Assembly: GCA_017893485.1 (NCBI GenBank)
Contig: CM030366.1
Span: 47,862,283-47,926,282, forward strand
Reading direction: 5' to 3'
DNA: 64,000 nt
Origin: Hemerocallis citrina
Taxonomy: Eukaryota; Streptophyta; Magnoliopsida; Asparagales; Asphodelaceae
Below, in pieces: positions 33,050 to 43,529 of this stretch (the stretch's first letter is position 1; each line of letters starts with the position of its first letter). Made by a program: the position numbers and the translations under genes. The notes below the pieces were generated by a model. The model was not told the origin of the DNA, searched no databases, and saw nothing but the letters and a program-made list of their open reading frames with translations.

Positions 33050-33489
33050 GGGGTTACAGTGGCAAAAGCTAAAATTTGGCAATCGGAATATTATATCCCG
33101 TCCAATGGCTGCTGAGAATTTTGTTTTATTATTAAACATATCAGACAGGATATATGATATCCAGTCCGATCGTTTAATAATATATAAAAAATCCAAATTC
33201 CAGAAGATAATACACCGTCCGATAACCCAATTCTCAAATTTATTTTAATCCTATACATTAGGCCTATAGTCCATATTATGGGTCATTCACTCTTTAATTC
33301 AGAATTTTTTTCTTCGTCAAAATATGATATCCCATCCGATATTTAAAAATGAAAAAAAAAACTCCAACAAGAAATGATCTTCCGTTCGTCTCTTTTTTAT
33401 ATTGAGAAATCAAATTTTTGGTTTAGACGACTACAACTCACTTCTAAATTTTCTATTTCTATTTACCAAATATTTTTTTTATAACTACC
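33050..33489. mobile_element. AGAGCATC-family element, left part, cut by Gypsy-2
   Basis: The stretch repeats GATATCC(C/A)(G/A)TCCGAT-like units at about 33085, 33150, 33210, 33330 and 33375, and its end (GACTACAAC...CTATTTCTA) resembles the 3' part of the copy at 47316-48074. The matching right terminus, GACTACAGATGCTCT, lies at 47261-47275, directly after Gypsy-2 and its TSD. The left terminus was not located precisely. Confidence 0.55.
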
Positions 33490-34087
33490 TGATATGGCTA
33501 AAAATGGGGTTAAATCGGAACCGTCCAAATTGGACACGAATCTTGAAGCCTAGGGGTAAAACGGTAATTTCACCTACCAACGAGTCTGAAGCGGGTACTG
33601 GTTATCTTCCCCGAAGACCCACTTACCCGCAAACGGATCCACCTCAACTGGGTGCGGGTTTCAACCCGCAGCAAACCCGGTCCAGAAGGGATAGAATTAG
33701 GGTTTCGGATTAAATCCTAATCAACGGCCCTGATTCATGTCTATCCCTTCACTGGGGATTAGGGATTACATTCCTTATCTAACCACAGGGGGATTACATT
33801 CATAATCTGATCCCAGTGGTGCCTATAAATACCCCACATCCATCTCCATTGAGAGGTAATCAATCTTTTTCCAGTTCTTGCGCTCTTTCATAATCTTCCC
33901 TGATTACTGACTTGAGCATCGGAGGGTGCGTCGCCGAGAACAACCCCGGTGTCTCGTACTTTTTGCAGGTGTACGGCGGGAGTCAGCGTCAAACTCCGAC
34001 GGAATAGGTGTACAGGTTCACTATTCAGTTTCCTTAAGAATCCACAAATACTATCTGTTTGCCCCCACACCAAATTTACCGGCAACA
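33490..34087 (+). repeat. Gypsy-2 5' LTR
   Basis: Starts TGATATGGCT and ends GGCAACA. The TATA box GCCTATAAAT is at 33821-33830, followed by GAGGTAATCAATCTTTTT and a CCCCGGTGTCTC leader related to that of Gypsy-1. Confidence 0.92.
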
Positions 34088-34106
34088 GATTGGCACCGTC
34101 TGTAGG
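34088..34106 (+). other. Gypsy-2 primer-binding site
   Basis: GATTGGCACCGTCTGTAGG follows the LTR. It matches the Gypsy-1 site with two changes. Confidence 0.68.
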
Positions 34107-34159
34107 AACCTAACGAATAGCAACCTCCCCTCTTCCCGTTGGTCAGATCTTCTGCAGCC

Positions 34160-35707
34160 ATGCCTCATAGGAAAGTCAGATCCAGAGGGTCCAACCGAGG
34201 ACCCAACCCCGATCAGCAACAAGAAGTTCCCCCTCAACCCGCTCAACAGCAGGGGCAACTTCTTCCTCAGGCGGAGGACCCGCTCCAACAGGGCCCGCCT
34301 GCTCCTCAGAACCAACAGCCTCCCAAAGGTCCTAATCCGCAGAAACATCCTCTCCATCCGGACCACGTCTCCATCCATAACGCCTCTTCGGACTCTATGG
34401 CCTCTCACCATCCCCGAGCTTCCGATCACCACCACACCGTCCTCAATCGGTAGAAGGATGAGGATCTTCGCCGCCATCTGGATGAAAAGCAGGCCCGAGA
34501 GGGAAACTCCCGCCAACACCGTCCGGATGAGCGGTCTCCTCACCGCCGAGAATACAGAAGGTCCCTTACCCGAAGGGGGCGGAGAGAGTCCCCCGAGCAT
34601 TACAGAAGAAGGCCACACTCCCCTGCAGGTCGGCAACAGCCTAGGAACGATGAGGCACCCATCACCCGTGCCGAGTTCCAGCAATTCCAAGCGACCGTCC
34701 TACAAGCTCTCAATCTTCGTCCCAACACCAATGCACCCAAGATCCCCTCTCCTCCTCCGGTCCGAAGTCCTCGCCGACGGTCCCCATCTCCTCCTCCAGC
34801 TCCCAGCAACTCCCGGCATGTGCAAAGTCCTCACCGCTCTAGGAGCTACTGTTGTCGTAGCCCCCGCTCTCCCTCGTACGAAGACGAGTCTAGAGGCTCG
34901 GCTGATTACCGTCGAAGGGACGACGCTGTGTACCGCCGTCTCCATGAGATGGAGAGGCGCTTGGTTCAGTTAGACCGAGAAGAAGAACTTAGAGGAAGGA
35001 CTCTTCGTCCTAGCAGACCTCCTTTTTTCCGAACCATAATGGATGCACCTGTACCAATCGGCTTCAAGCCTCCTCAATTTGAGACCTACTCCGGGGAGAC
35101 TGACCCCGTCGATCACATCGAGAGCTTCAGACCCTAATGCTCATCCATCAAGCTTCCGATGCTCTGCTCTGCAAAACCTTCCCCGCAACTCTCAAGGGTC
35201 CGGCTCGAGAATGGTACTCTCGCCTCGCCCCATCCTCAATATTCTCTTTCGAGCAATTCGAGACCCTCTTTGTCACCCATTTTGTAAGTAGCCGTAGAAC
35301 TGAGAAGACCAGCATCTCGCTACTATACCTCCAACAGAAGAAGGGTGAGAAGTTAAGAGACTATGTGAAGAGGTTCACAGCTGAAGCCAGGTCCATAGCA
35401 TCCCTCGACCAGTCGGTCGCTGCAGCAGCATTTCAATCCAATGTCCTCAATTCCAACCTCCGCTCCTCCCTCGCCAAGAAGCCCCCACAGAACTTCTCTG
35501 ACCTTCTCCTCCGAAGTGAAAAGTACATTCGGGACCGAAGAAGCCGAGCACCGCCCCAACTTGGAGGGGTCTTCCTCCGGGTTTAAGAGAAATGGAACAG
35601 AAGAGGAAGGAGCCAAGAAGCTCCAGAAGGATAATGCCGGCCAGCGCCGACCTTCCCCCAGGTTCGAGAAATTTACTCCTCTCACCACAATGACTCTACC
35701 ATTCTGA
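34160..35707 (+). pseudogene. Gypsy-2 gag
   Basis: Likely start MPHRKVRS at 34160. The N-terminal region is Pro/Gln- and Arg/Ser-rich, with a premature TAG at 34451-34453. Then come the gag domain (PPQFETYSGETDPVDHIE near 35075; PAREWYSRLAPSSIFSFEQF near 35200; VKRFTAEARSIASLDQ) and its C-terminal linker (FEKFTPLTTM). Frameshifts near 35137 and 35530 and a TGA at about 35705 break it into at least three frames. Confidence 0.85.
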
Positions 35708-37485
35708 TGGAAGTTGAGAAGGAAGGGATCATACTTCCTGCTCCGAGGATGAACACCCCTGCCAAGAAAAGGGATAAAGAGAAGTGGTGCCGTTATCACC
35801 GGGACCATGGCCACGACACCAATGATTGTCGGGCCTTGAAGAATGAGATAGAAGCCCTCATCCAGAGGGGGCAGCTGACCAGATTCGTGAGAAAGGACCG
35901 AGCTGACCTTCCTCCCCCGCCTCGGGGGGCTAATAAGCGTCCGGAACGCGATGAAACGCCGGACTTCGAGGAGGAGCGTGTCCTGCACCTCATTCATGGG
36001 GGCCCAATGGGGGGCTCCTCAAACTCCTCTCGAAAGGCATTTATAAGAGAAGTCAACTCGGTTCGCGCCAACCCTCCTCCTAAGGGCCTCGGAGTGCCCG
36101 TCACATTCTCAGATGAAGACCTTTAGGGTGTCCGAATGCCCCATTGTGACGCACTCGTTATCAGTCTCCACATGGCGAACTTCAAAGTGGAGAGGATCCT
36201 AGTGGACAATGGCAGCTCCGTTAACATCCTCTTCCTCGCCGCTTTCAAAGGCCTCAAACTCTCCCGAGATAGACTCAAGCCCGCCGGCTACACGCTCCAT
36301 GGGTTCACGGGAGTACGAGTGACTATCGAAGGGGTGATCACCCTCGATGTAACCGCTGGCCAAACTCCTTCCACCCGAACGGAGCCGATGGGCTTCATGG
36401 TCGTAGATGTCCCTGCAGCCTACAACGTCATATTGGGTCGGCCCGGCCTAGCTGCCCTCGAAGCCGTCCCCTCTGCCTATCACCTCAAAATGAAGTTTCC
36501 AACTCGGGCCGGAGTAGGGGAGGTAAAAGGCAATCAGGAAACAGCCCGCAAGTGCTACATGGCCTCTACCCTCAGTCCAGTCCTTTCCTTAGAAACTCTT
36601 GAAATCCCCCAAGATGCTGCCAGACCGACGTCCGAGCCGGTGGACGAATTGGAGGAAGTGCTCTTCTCTGAGCAGGATCCAACTCGAAAGTTCTTTTTTA
36701 GCAAGACCCTCCCGTCCGCCCTATGCTCGGACATTGTACAGTGCATCTGAAGGAACCGAGACCTCTTCGCTTGGTCAGCTGCAGACATGCCCAGAATTTC
36801 CGAAGAACTCTTAGTCCACCGCCTCATCATTGTTCCGGGGTCCAAACCGGTTCAGCAGAAGAGGTGCAAGTTCGCCCCTGAGCCCCAGCTAGCTATAAAA
36901 GAGGAGGTGGACAAGCTCTTGAAGGCCCGATTCATACAAGAGGTGAAGTATCCCGAGTGGTTGTCGAATGTAGTAATGGTGAAGAAGTCCAATGGGACTT
37001 GGAGAATTTGTATCGATTTCACCGATCTCAACAAGGCTTGTCCCAAGGATCCCTTTCCTCTTCCATGTATTGACACTCTGATTGATGCCACCTCGGGACA
37101 TGAGCTCTTCAGCTTTATGGACGCCTTCTCAGGCTACAACCAGATTCGGATGTTCCCTCCGGATATCCCGAAGACCTCATTCGTGACCGACCAGAGCCTC
37201 TATTGCTACAGGGTCATGCCCTTCGGTTTGAAGAATGCAGGAGCCACATACCAATGCCTCGTCAACAAGGTTTTCCAAGCTCAAATCAGCCGCAATATGG
37301 AAGTATATGTTGACGACATGCTTGTGAAAAGCATCCGAGGTCTCGATCATGTAACCGACCTCCAAGAGGCATTTGATGTTCTGAGAAAGCACACCATGAG
37401 ACTCAATCCGAATAAGTGTACGTTCGGAGTCTCGTCAGGAAAGTTCCTCGGCTTCATGGTTAGCAGACCGAGGAAAAAATCCTGA
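35707..37485 (+). pseudogene. Gypsy-2 Cys/His knuckle, protease and reverse transcriptase
   Basis: One frame carries the knuckle CRYHRDHGHDTNDC (about 35789-35830), the aspartic protease with VDNGSSVNILF (Asp at 36205) and RT with FTDLNKACPKDPFPLP and YVDD at 37306-37317. It is interrupted by stops at 36124-36126 (TAG) and about 36748 (TGA, where the relative has CGA, consistent with C-to-T decay at a methylated CpG). The frame is lost near 37465. Confidence 0.88.
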
Positions 37486-38972
37486 GAAAATCAAGGCCAT
37501 ATTAGACATGGCCCCTCCCAAGAATGTTAAGGAAGTTCAGAGGTTAACAGGCCGCTTGGCCGCCATAGGGCATTTTCTCTCGAAGTCCGGGGAGAAATGC
37601 CTCCCCTTCTTCAAGGCCCTCAGGGGGGGCTAAAGGTTTTGAATGGGGACAACAGCAACAGGAGTCCTTCGACTAGCTCAAGGCTTATCTCGTCAATCCT
37701 CCTCTTCTCAGCAAACCAACTCCTGGAGAACCCCTCTACCTCTACCTGGCAACCTCTGAACAGACTCTCAGTGCCGTTTTAGTAAGGGAAGAAGACCAGG
37801 CTCAAAAGCCCATTTACTATGTGAGCAAAGGACTTCGGGATGCCGAACTCCGCTACCCGAAGATAGAAAAGATGGCTTTTGCCCTGGTGATGGCCGTGAG
37901 AAAGCTTCGCCCGTACTTTCAGTCCCATTCGGTGGTCATTCTAACCGACCAACCGCTGAAGTAGGTCCTCCACAAGCCAGATACCTCGGGTCGCCTTATG
38001 AAGTGGTCTATCGAGCTGAGCCAGCACGATATAACTTATCAGCCTCGGACCGCAATCAAGGCTCAGGCCTTAGCAGAATTCATAATTGAAAGTACCATCC
38101 CCGAGTCCAGCCAAACAGTGAAGGGACCACCCGTCTGGTCAGTTTATGTGGACGGATCCTCCTGCAATGAGGGAAGCGGGGCAGGGGTCATTCTGGCAGG
38201 CCCAGATGATTTCATCCTCCAATACTCTCTCCGTATCAACTTCAAGGCCTCTAACAACGAAGTAGAATACGAGGCACTCATAGCCGGCCTTGGAATGGCT
38301 CGCAACGCAGGGGCGCAATGCCTCAGGATCTTTAGTGACTCTCAGCTAGTCGTGAATCAGGTCCTTGACGAATATGAAGCACGTAATGACAGGATGGTTA
38401 AATACTTAGCCAAGGTCAGGAGCCTCATGGCACTGTTTGAAGAAGCCTTCATCCAACGCATACCCTGGGAAGAAAATGCTCAAGCCGACGCCCTCTCTAA
38501 ACTAGCCTCTTCCTCCCTTCAAGGTCTCGAGCAGACCGTCTTGATAGAGGTCCTTCTGAAGCCAAGTATAGAGGACGAAACTCCCGACTCTATGGAGTCG
38601 CTGCCTGTCCTGCTCGAAGACAACTGGATGAAACCCCTCATCGAATTCTTAAGGGATGGACTCCTCCCCGAGGATCCCAAGGAAGCTCGAAGAGTGAGAA
38701 CCCGAGCTGAGCGTTACACACTAATCGGAGGTATCCTATATAAACGCTCCTTCACACAGGTAGACGGTCGGCCTTACCTGAGATGCCTCTCCCCCGGGCA
38801 AGCCGACTACGCCATGCAAGAACTTCATGAGGGCATCGGCGGGGCACATTCGGGGTCCAGAGCTCTAGCGCGCAAAGTGTTAAATTACGGATATTTCTGG
38901 CCCACTCTCCTACGAGACACCGAACGGCACGTTCGGCAATGCAGCTCCTGTCAGAAGTACTCTGACATCTGA
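37486..38972 (+). pseudogene. Gypsy-2 RT connection, RNase H and integrase zinc domain
   Basis: After frame changes at about 37470 and in a G-run near 37626, and a TAG at 37961, a long frame from 37998 contains RNase H (VYVDGSSCNEGSGAG, NNEVEYEALIAGLG, IFSDSQLVVNQ, ENAQADALSKLASS) and the integrase HHCC domain (LHEGIGGAHSGSRALARKVL, HVRQCSSCQKYSD). It ends at a TGA at 38970-38972. Confidence 0.88.
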
Positions 38973-39891
38973 CGCCTCCCACAAGCTCCACTCACTTCCC
39001 TATCAAGTCCGATCCCCTTTGCAATGTGGGGGATGGATTTACTGGGGCCATTTCCACCAGCTCCCGGACACTTCAAATTCTTAGTCGTGGCGATCGACTA
39101 CTTCTCGAAATGGATAGAGGCCGAGCCCTTGGCCACGATCACCGAGAACAAGATTGTTTAGTTCTTTTGGAAGAGCGTGATCTGCCGATTCGGCATCCCT
39201 AGGGTCCTTGGTAATAGACAACGGAACACAGTTCACCGGGGCTGCCTTCCGAGCTCTATGCGAAGACCTTGCCATCCAACACCGGTTCTCCTCCGTTTCT
39301 CATCCCCAGTCGAATGGCCAAGCTGAAAATGCTAACCGACAGATCCTCTCCGGCATTAAGAAGAGGTTAGATAAGTGTTCCAAAGGCTTATGGGTTGATC
39401 AGCTTCCCAACGTACTGTGGAACTACCGCACCACAAAACGGACCCCCACAGGAGAGAGCCCATTTATTCTCACCTATGGGTCCGAGGCCATCATCCCCCT
39501 AGAAGTCGGAATACCCTCTCCTCGTCTAATAGCTTATGAAGAAGAGCAAAACGCTAGAGAGCTCCGAGCAAGTCTAGACCTGATAGATGAGATCCGAGAA
39601 AGAGCTGCCATTCGTCAACAAAGCTACCGAAGAAGGATTGAGTTGGCATACAACAAGAGAGTCCGCCCCACTGACCTCAAAGAAGGGGACCTGGTCCTCA
39701 GAAAGTTGGCCATCTCATTTCCAGGTCAGAAGAGCAAATTGGCCCCAAATTGGGAGGGACCTTACAAGATCGCCAAAGTAGTCCATCCCGGCACATACAG
39801 ACTAGAAGATCTCGAAGGCAGGGAGATCCCCAGGACTTGGAATGCCGACCATCTCTTAAAATATCAAGAGAGAGCACCAACGCCTCTCTGA
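38973..39891 (+). pseudogene. Gypsy-2 integrase core and C-terminus
   Basis: Core motifs are GMDLLGPFPPAPG near 39033, a TAG at about 39160, a frame change near 39205, then IDNGTQFTGAAF and HPQSNGQAENANRQ, and a C-terminal domain with GDLVLRKLAISF, LAPNWEGPYKI and RTWNADHLLKY, stopping at 39889-39891. Homologous throughout to the Gypsy-1 integrase. Confidence 0.87.
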
Positions 39892-40057
39892 GTATTTCGA
39901 GATGTCGAACCGTTCCTCTCCTATTACTTGTAATGATTTTCTTTTATTTTTCTCTTGTAATAACGGCTCGCAACTTTAGAAGCAGCCGACCATTAGTCAT
40001 CAATAAGGAAAGTTTTTTCATATGTAAAAAGTGCTTAAATCTCTCCGCCTTCACTCT

Positions 40058-40870
40058 TCGCTCTACCGATGGTTCGAAGTCCAACACTCGGCTCGATCCT
40101 ACTTCGCAAGTTCGCTCGTAAGCGAGCTAGAAGTAGGTCGCCGTTCGGAACTGCTCCCACAACCGTTGAACAACTCTACCGATGGTTCGGAGTCCAACAC
40201 TCGGCTCGATCCTACTTCGCAAGTTCGCTCGTAAGCGAGCTAGAACTAGGTCGCCGTTCGGAACTGCTCCCATAACCGTTGAACAACTCTACCGATGGTT
40301 CGGAGTCCAACACTCGGCTCGATCCTACTTCGCAAGCTCGCTCGTAAGCGAGCTAGAAGTAGGTCGCCGTTCGGAACTGCTCCCACAACCGTTGAACAAC
40401 TCTACCGATGGTTCGGAGTCCAACACTCGGCTCGATCCTACTTCGCAAGCTCGCTCGTAAGCGAGCTAGAAGTAGGTCGCCGTTCGGAACTGCTCCCACA
40501 ACCGTTGAACAACTCTACCGATGGTTCGGAGTCCAACACTCGGCTCGATCCTACTTCGCAAGCTCGCTCGTAAGCGAGCTAGAAGTAGGTCGCCGTTCGG
40601 AACTGCTCCCACAACCGTTGAACAACTCTACCGATGGTTCGGAGTCCAACACTCGGCTCGATCCTACTTCGCAAGCTCGCTCGTAAGCGAGCTAGAAGTA
40701 GGTCGCCGTTCGGAACTGCTCCCACAACCGTCGAGCAACTCTAACGATGGTTCGGAGTCCAACACTCGGCTCGATCCTACTTCGCAAGTTCGCTCGTAAG
40801 TGAGCTAGAAGTGGGTCGCCGTTCGGAGCTGCTCCCTCAACCGTCGAGCAACTCTAACGGTGGTTCGGAG
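40058..40870 (+). repeat. 113-bp tandem array in Gypsy-2
   Basis: The unit containing ACCGATGGTTCGGAGTCCAA recurs at 113-bp steps from 40069 (40182, 40295, 40408, 40521, 40634, 40747) plus a partial copy at 40860. Each unit has an imperfect hairpin GCTCGCTCGTAAGCGAGC. It lies just after the integrase, not next to the 3' LTR as in Gypsy-1. Overlapping 92-codon frames are array artefacts. Confidence 0.93.
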
Positions 40871-41590
40871 TCCAGAGTTCGGCTCGATTGCGCTAACCCA
40901 TATACCCCGAGCCGAGTGGACGAGGGACCGACCCCCACATATGGAGAAAAATTCCGCCGAACAAATTTCACCGTTAAATCATCTCAAAATGCGTGCTAGG
41001 ACTTGATCAGCGGATCAGATCGTGCCACGTGTCCACAAAACTACAAGATAGTGTTTTCTTGGAACTTGTACCTCCCACCTCGTGATACGTACCACGATCA
41101 TGATTGACCGTCTAGATGTTGCCACGTGGGCTGAGTTTGATGTCCGAGCTATCACACCTTGGAAGCGCACAGTCGCCTCGGTATACTCCGAGCAAAAAAC
41201 TAAAGTTCCGCAGCTAAAACACTCGAAGAAGATAACTAGGGGTCCTTATGGTTCGAGTAGGGCAACTACGGCACAACAAGAGCAAAGCAACATCGATTTT
41301 ATTGAAACAAAGTGATAAATTTACAAGGCAAAGAGTTACAGCGAAAAAACGACTTGACAAATTTACAAGCTATGTCATTACAACAAGGAGACGATGCAAG
41401 AAGTAAAAGGCACGATGCAGCTCGTTCAGTGCCTCCTCGGGACAGGGACGTTCCGATTAAGAGACAATCGGGGTTTCCGTCTTTTTATCTCCGAGCTTGT
41501 CTCTAGGCCGACGAACTGCGAAGCCGCCTCGCCACTAATCCTAACGGTGGCTCCGACCGAGGCTCCACTCGAGCTAACAGCTACTCCGCT

Positions 41591-42034
41591 TTATGCGTCG
41601 GCTGCTGTCCGACCAATAACTTGGTCACGAGTCGCTAGCTCGTAAAAGGTGATCCCCCGTTCTCTCTCCTCGCGAGTGCAAGAAGTGCTGCGGACATTAG
41701 CCCTCACAGGCTGAGGCTTCAGTCGAGCCACCTCCTCCTCGAGCTGAACGATCCTATCCTTCAGAGTGTCGTCCTTAACCATTATCTTGAATCGAGGGAG
41801 TTTTGCCGAACCGGGGCACTCAGCGCTGTCGGATATAATACGACGTAAGTTAGTCACCTCGATGCTCTTGTCAACCGTGACCCTCTGCAGCTGTTCGACC
41901 TTCCTCGCGAGCTCGTCTCGCTCGGCCCGCACCGAGGCTAGCTCCTCCTTCGTCGAGAACTCCTCCTCGACTATCCGTAGGTGATGAACCTCGGCCAGAA
42001 GCTCACTGTACTTCTTCTCTACGTTGAGCGACAT
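41591..42034 (-). CDS. Gypsy-2 antisense gene, last exon (coiled coil)
   Basis: A 147-codon minus-strand frame, heptad-rich (ELASVRAERDELARKVEQLQ, LKDRIVQLEEEVARLK). It is the positional counterpart of Gypsy-1 11906-12424. Function unknown. Confidence 0.5.
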   Translation of the reverse strand: MSLNVEKKYSELLAEVHHLRIVEEEFSTKEELASVRAERDELARKVEQLQRVTVDKSIEVTNLRRIISDSAECPGSAKLPRFKIMVKDDTLKDRIVQLEEEVARLKPQPVRANVRSTSCTREERERGITFYELATRDQVIGRTAADA

Positions 42035-42295
42035 TCTTCGGATCAGCTCGATCTCACCCTCGAGTCGAGCCTCGCGAGATTGCTTAAACAGCTCGGCATG
42101 ACGCCGAGCTGCTACGGTATTAGGGGCATGATCAAGGATCTGAAATACAAGAACGTCACAATTGGGAGGCTATACACCGACCCAAACACTTGGACAAATT
42201 TGAAATAAAATTTTCATTCATAAAAAGAAGAAGCGGTGGCCAGTCCGCAAAAAGGCATTACATTTTTGAAAGGAAAAAAAAAGACGACGAGAAGA

Positions 42296-42973
42296 TCAGT
42301 GGTCCACCTGCGTCATCGGCTCGACCACAGGCGCTTCGCCGGACGGCCCCTCATTTCTCGCCCCGGCCTGGGGGTTTGTCACCACTACATCGGCGACCAC
42401 CTCCTCGTCGCCGTCGCCCTCTCCCTCGTCACCTTCCTCCTCTTCGCCTTCCCCCTCATTGCTGTCTGATGCGGACCCGGGCCACAGCCTATAGCCGACC
42501 CGCTCGAAGCCGGGGACGCGGTCCTGAACGTGGTCGAGCGCCCTCTGGTAGGACTTCTCCATGTTCGAGGCCATGTGCTTCTTCACCTCGGCCTCGACCT
42601 CGGCCTTGATCTTCGTTGCCAAGGCCTCCTTCTCCGCCTTCACCTCGGCCAGAGCCTTGGTTGTCGTCGCCAGCTCCTCAGCAGCCTTGGTGGCTTTGGC
42701 AGACTCCTCAGTGAGCCGCCCCTTTACTCGCTCCAGGTCGGCCACAAGATCGGCAACCTGGACCTCCAAGCCCTCGGCTCGCCTCTGCTCTGCTTCGAAC
42801 TGCCGAACCGCCTTCGCCTTGTCCGCCCTGTCTTTATCACTGGCGCCCTTCAATTCCTTCTCCTGTTCGGCGAACACTTCAAGGAGATGGTTGAAGTGAC
42901 AAGTGGCCTGCCAAAACAAAACAATGGTGAGCACAAGATAAGTGCCGAATGACAGACTTAAAGAAATTCTCAA
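42296..42973 (-). CDS. Gypsy-2 antisense gene, coiled-coil exon
   Basis: Long charged helix (KAVRQFEAEQRRAEGLEVQ, TTTKALAEVKAEKEALATK), then SYQRALDHVQDRVPGFERV, homologous to YAKALSHVRHFYPTLDLSN in Gypsy-1, and an acidic Glu/Gly/Asp tail. The exon is open over about 225 codons in an otherwise decayed element. Confidence 0.6.
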   Translation of the reverse strand: MRISLSLSFGTYLVLTIVLFWQATCHFNHLLEVFAEQEKELKGASDKDRADKAKAVRQFEAEQRRAEGLEVQVADLVADLERVKGRLTEESAKATKAAEELATTTKALAEVKAEKEALATKIKAEVEAEVKKHMASNMEKSYQRALDHVQDRVPGFERVGYRLWPGSASDSNEGEGEEEEGDEGEGDGDEEVVADVVVTNPQAGARNEGPSGEAPVVEPMTQVDH

Positions 42974-43080
42974 GAGAAACTTACCGATACGAGCGACCGA
43001 GCAACCTCATAGGTGTCGTCGCTGACCGTCCCCGCCTTCAGCGCGGCTCGATCTTTCGGGGTCGCCAAGTGTTTGACGAC

Positions 43081-43470
43081 CTACATCGACATCTGCGAGT
43101 TCCCGAGGAATCCATCATGATTTTTGACCCGCCAGTTCGGAACGAACAGCTGCTTGTGCTGCTCGGTCAAGATTACCTCGGCCTGAGCAGTCAGTGGCGG
43201 AGCCTCAAGCGACAACGCCGCAGAGACGTCGAAGGCCTCACCGACCGGGGTAGAAGCGACAGGAGCCGAGGGCTCTTCGACAACAACCACCGTTGACGAG
43301 GGGACCTCAGCAACCGGGGGAGGCGGAGTAATGGTCAAAGCAACCTTGGGGGGCCGGCCTGACGAAGCAGTTGTGCTCGGCCTCTTCCTCTTCCTCCCAT
43401 CGGCGACCTTACCCCTCTCGTTCATCATGGCCAAAAAATCCATCTTTGGCGCCTCTGCATCGGACAGCAA
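43081..43470 (-). CDS. Gypsy-2 antisense gene, middle exon
   Basis: Carries MDFLAMMNERGKVADGRKRK, a Pro/Val-rich stretch and TEQHKQLFVPNWRVKNHDGF, the last matching the Gypsy-1 exon at 13093-13599. A TGCAG acceptor-like site lies near 43457 on the minus strand. Confidence 0.55.
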   Translation of the reverse strand: MLSDAEAPKMDFLAMMNERGKVADGRKRKRPSTTASSGRPPKVALTITPPPPVAEVPSSTVVVVEEPSAPVASTPVGEAFDVSAALSLEAPPLTAQAEVILTEQHKQLFVPNWRVKNHDGFLGNSQMSM

Positions 43471-43529
43471 GCGAATTGAAAGTTAGTGAAATGAGCTAAA
43501 GACTTAGAAAAAAAACGAGATGTCAGGAG

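Larger units (their letters stand above)
29341..33050. other. Unclassified repetitive region
   Basis: No gene is supportable over 3.7 kb. In order: cryptically simple AATGATAA-type sequence (29540-29730), a 39-bp tandem repeat (29860-30030), AT-rich sequence to 31330, a GATC-dense block (31400-31690), a GC-rich block with long but domain-less frames on both strands (31720-32330), a short GA-rich run and a (TAA)n tract. The change from AT-rich through GATC-rich to GC-rich resembles an old LTR or untranslated leader, but I found no LTR boundary or TSD. Confidence 0.5.

Noticed and set aside
42530..42952. Plus-strand frames opposite the Gypsy-2 antisense exon
   Set aside because: The coiled-coil product of the minus strand is conserved in Gypsy-1, so the plus-strand Leu- or Ala/Ser-rich frames are shadows.
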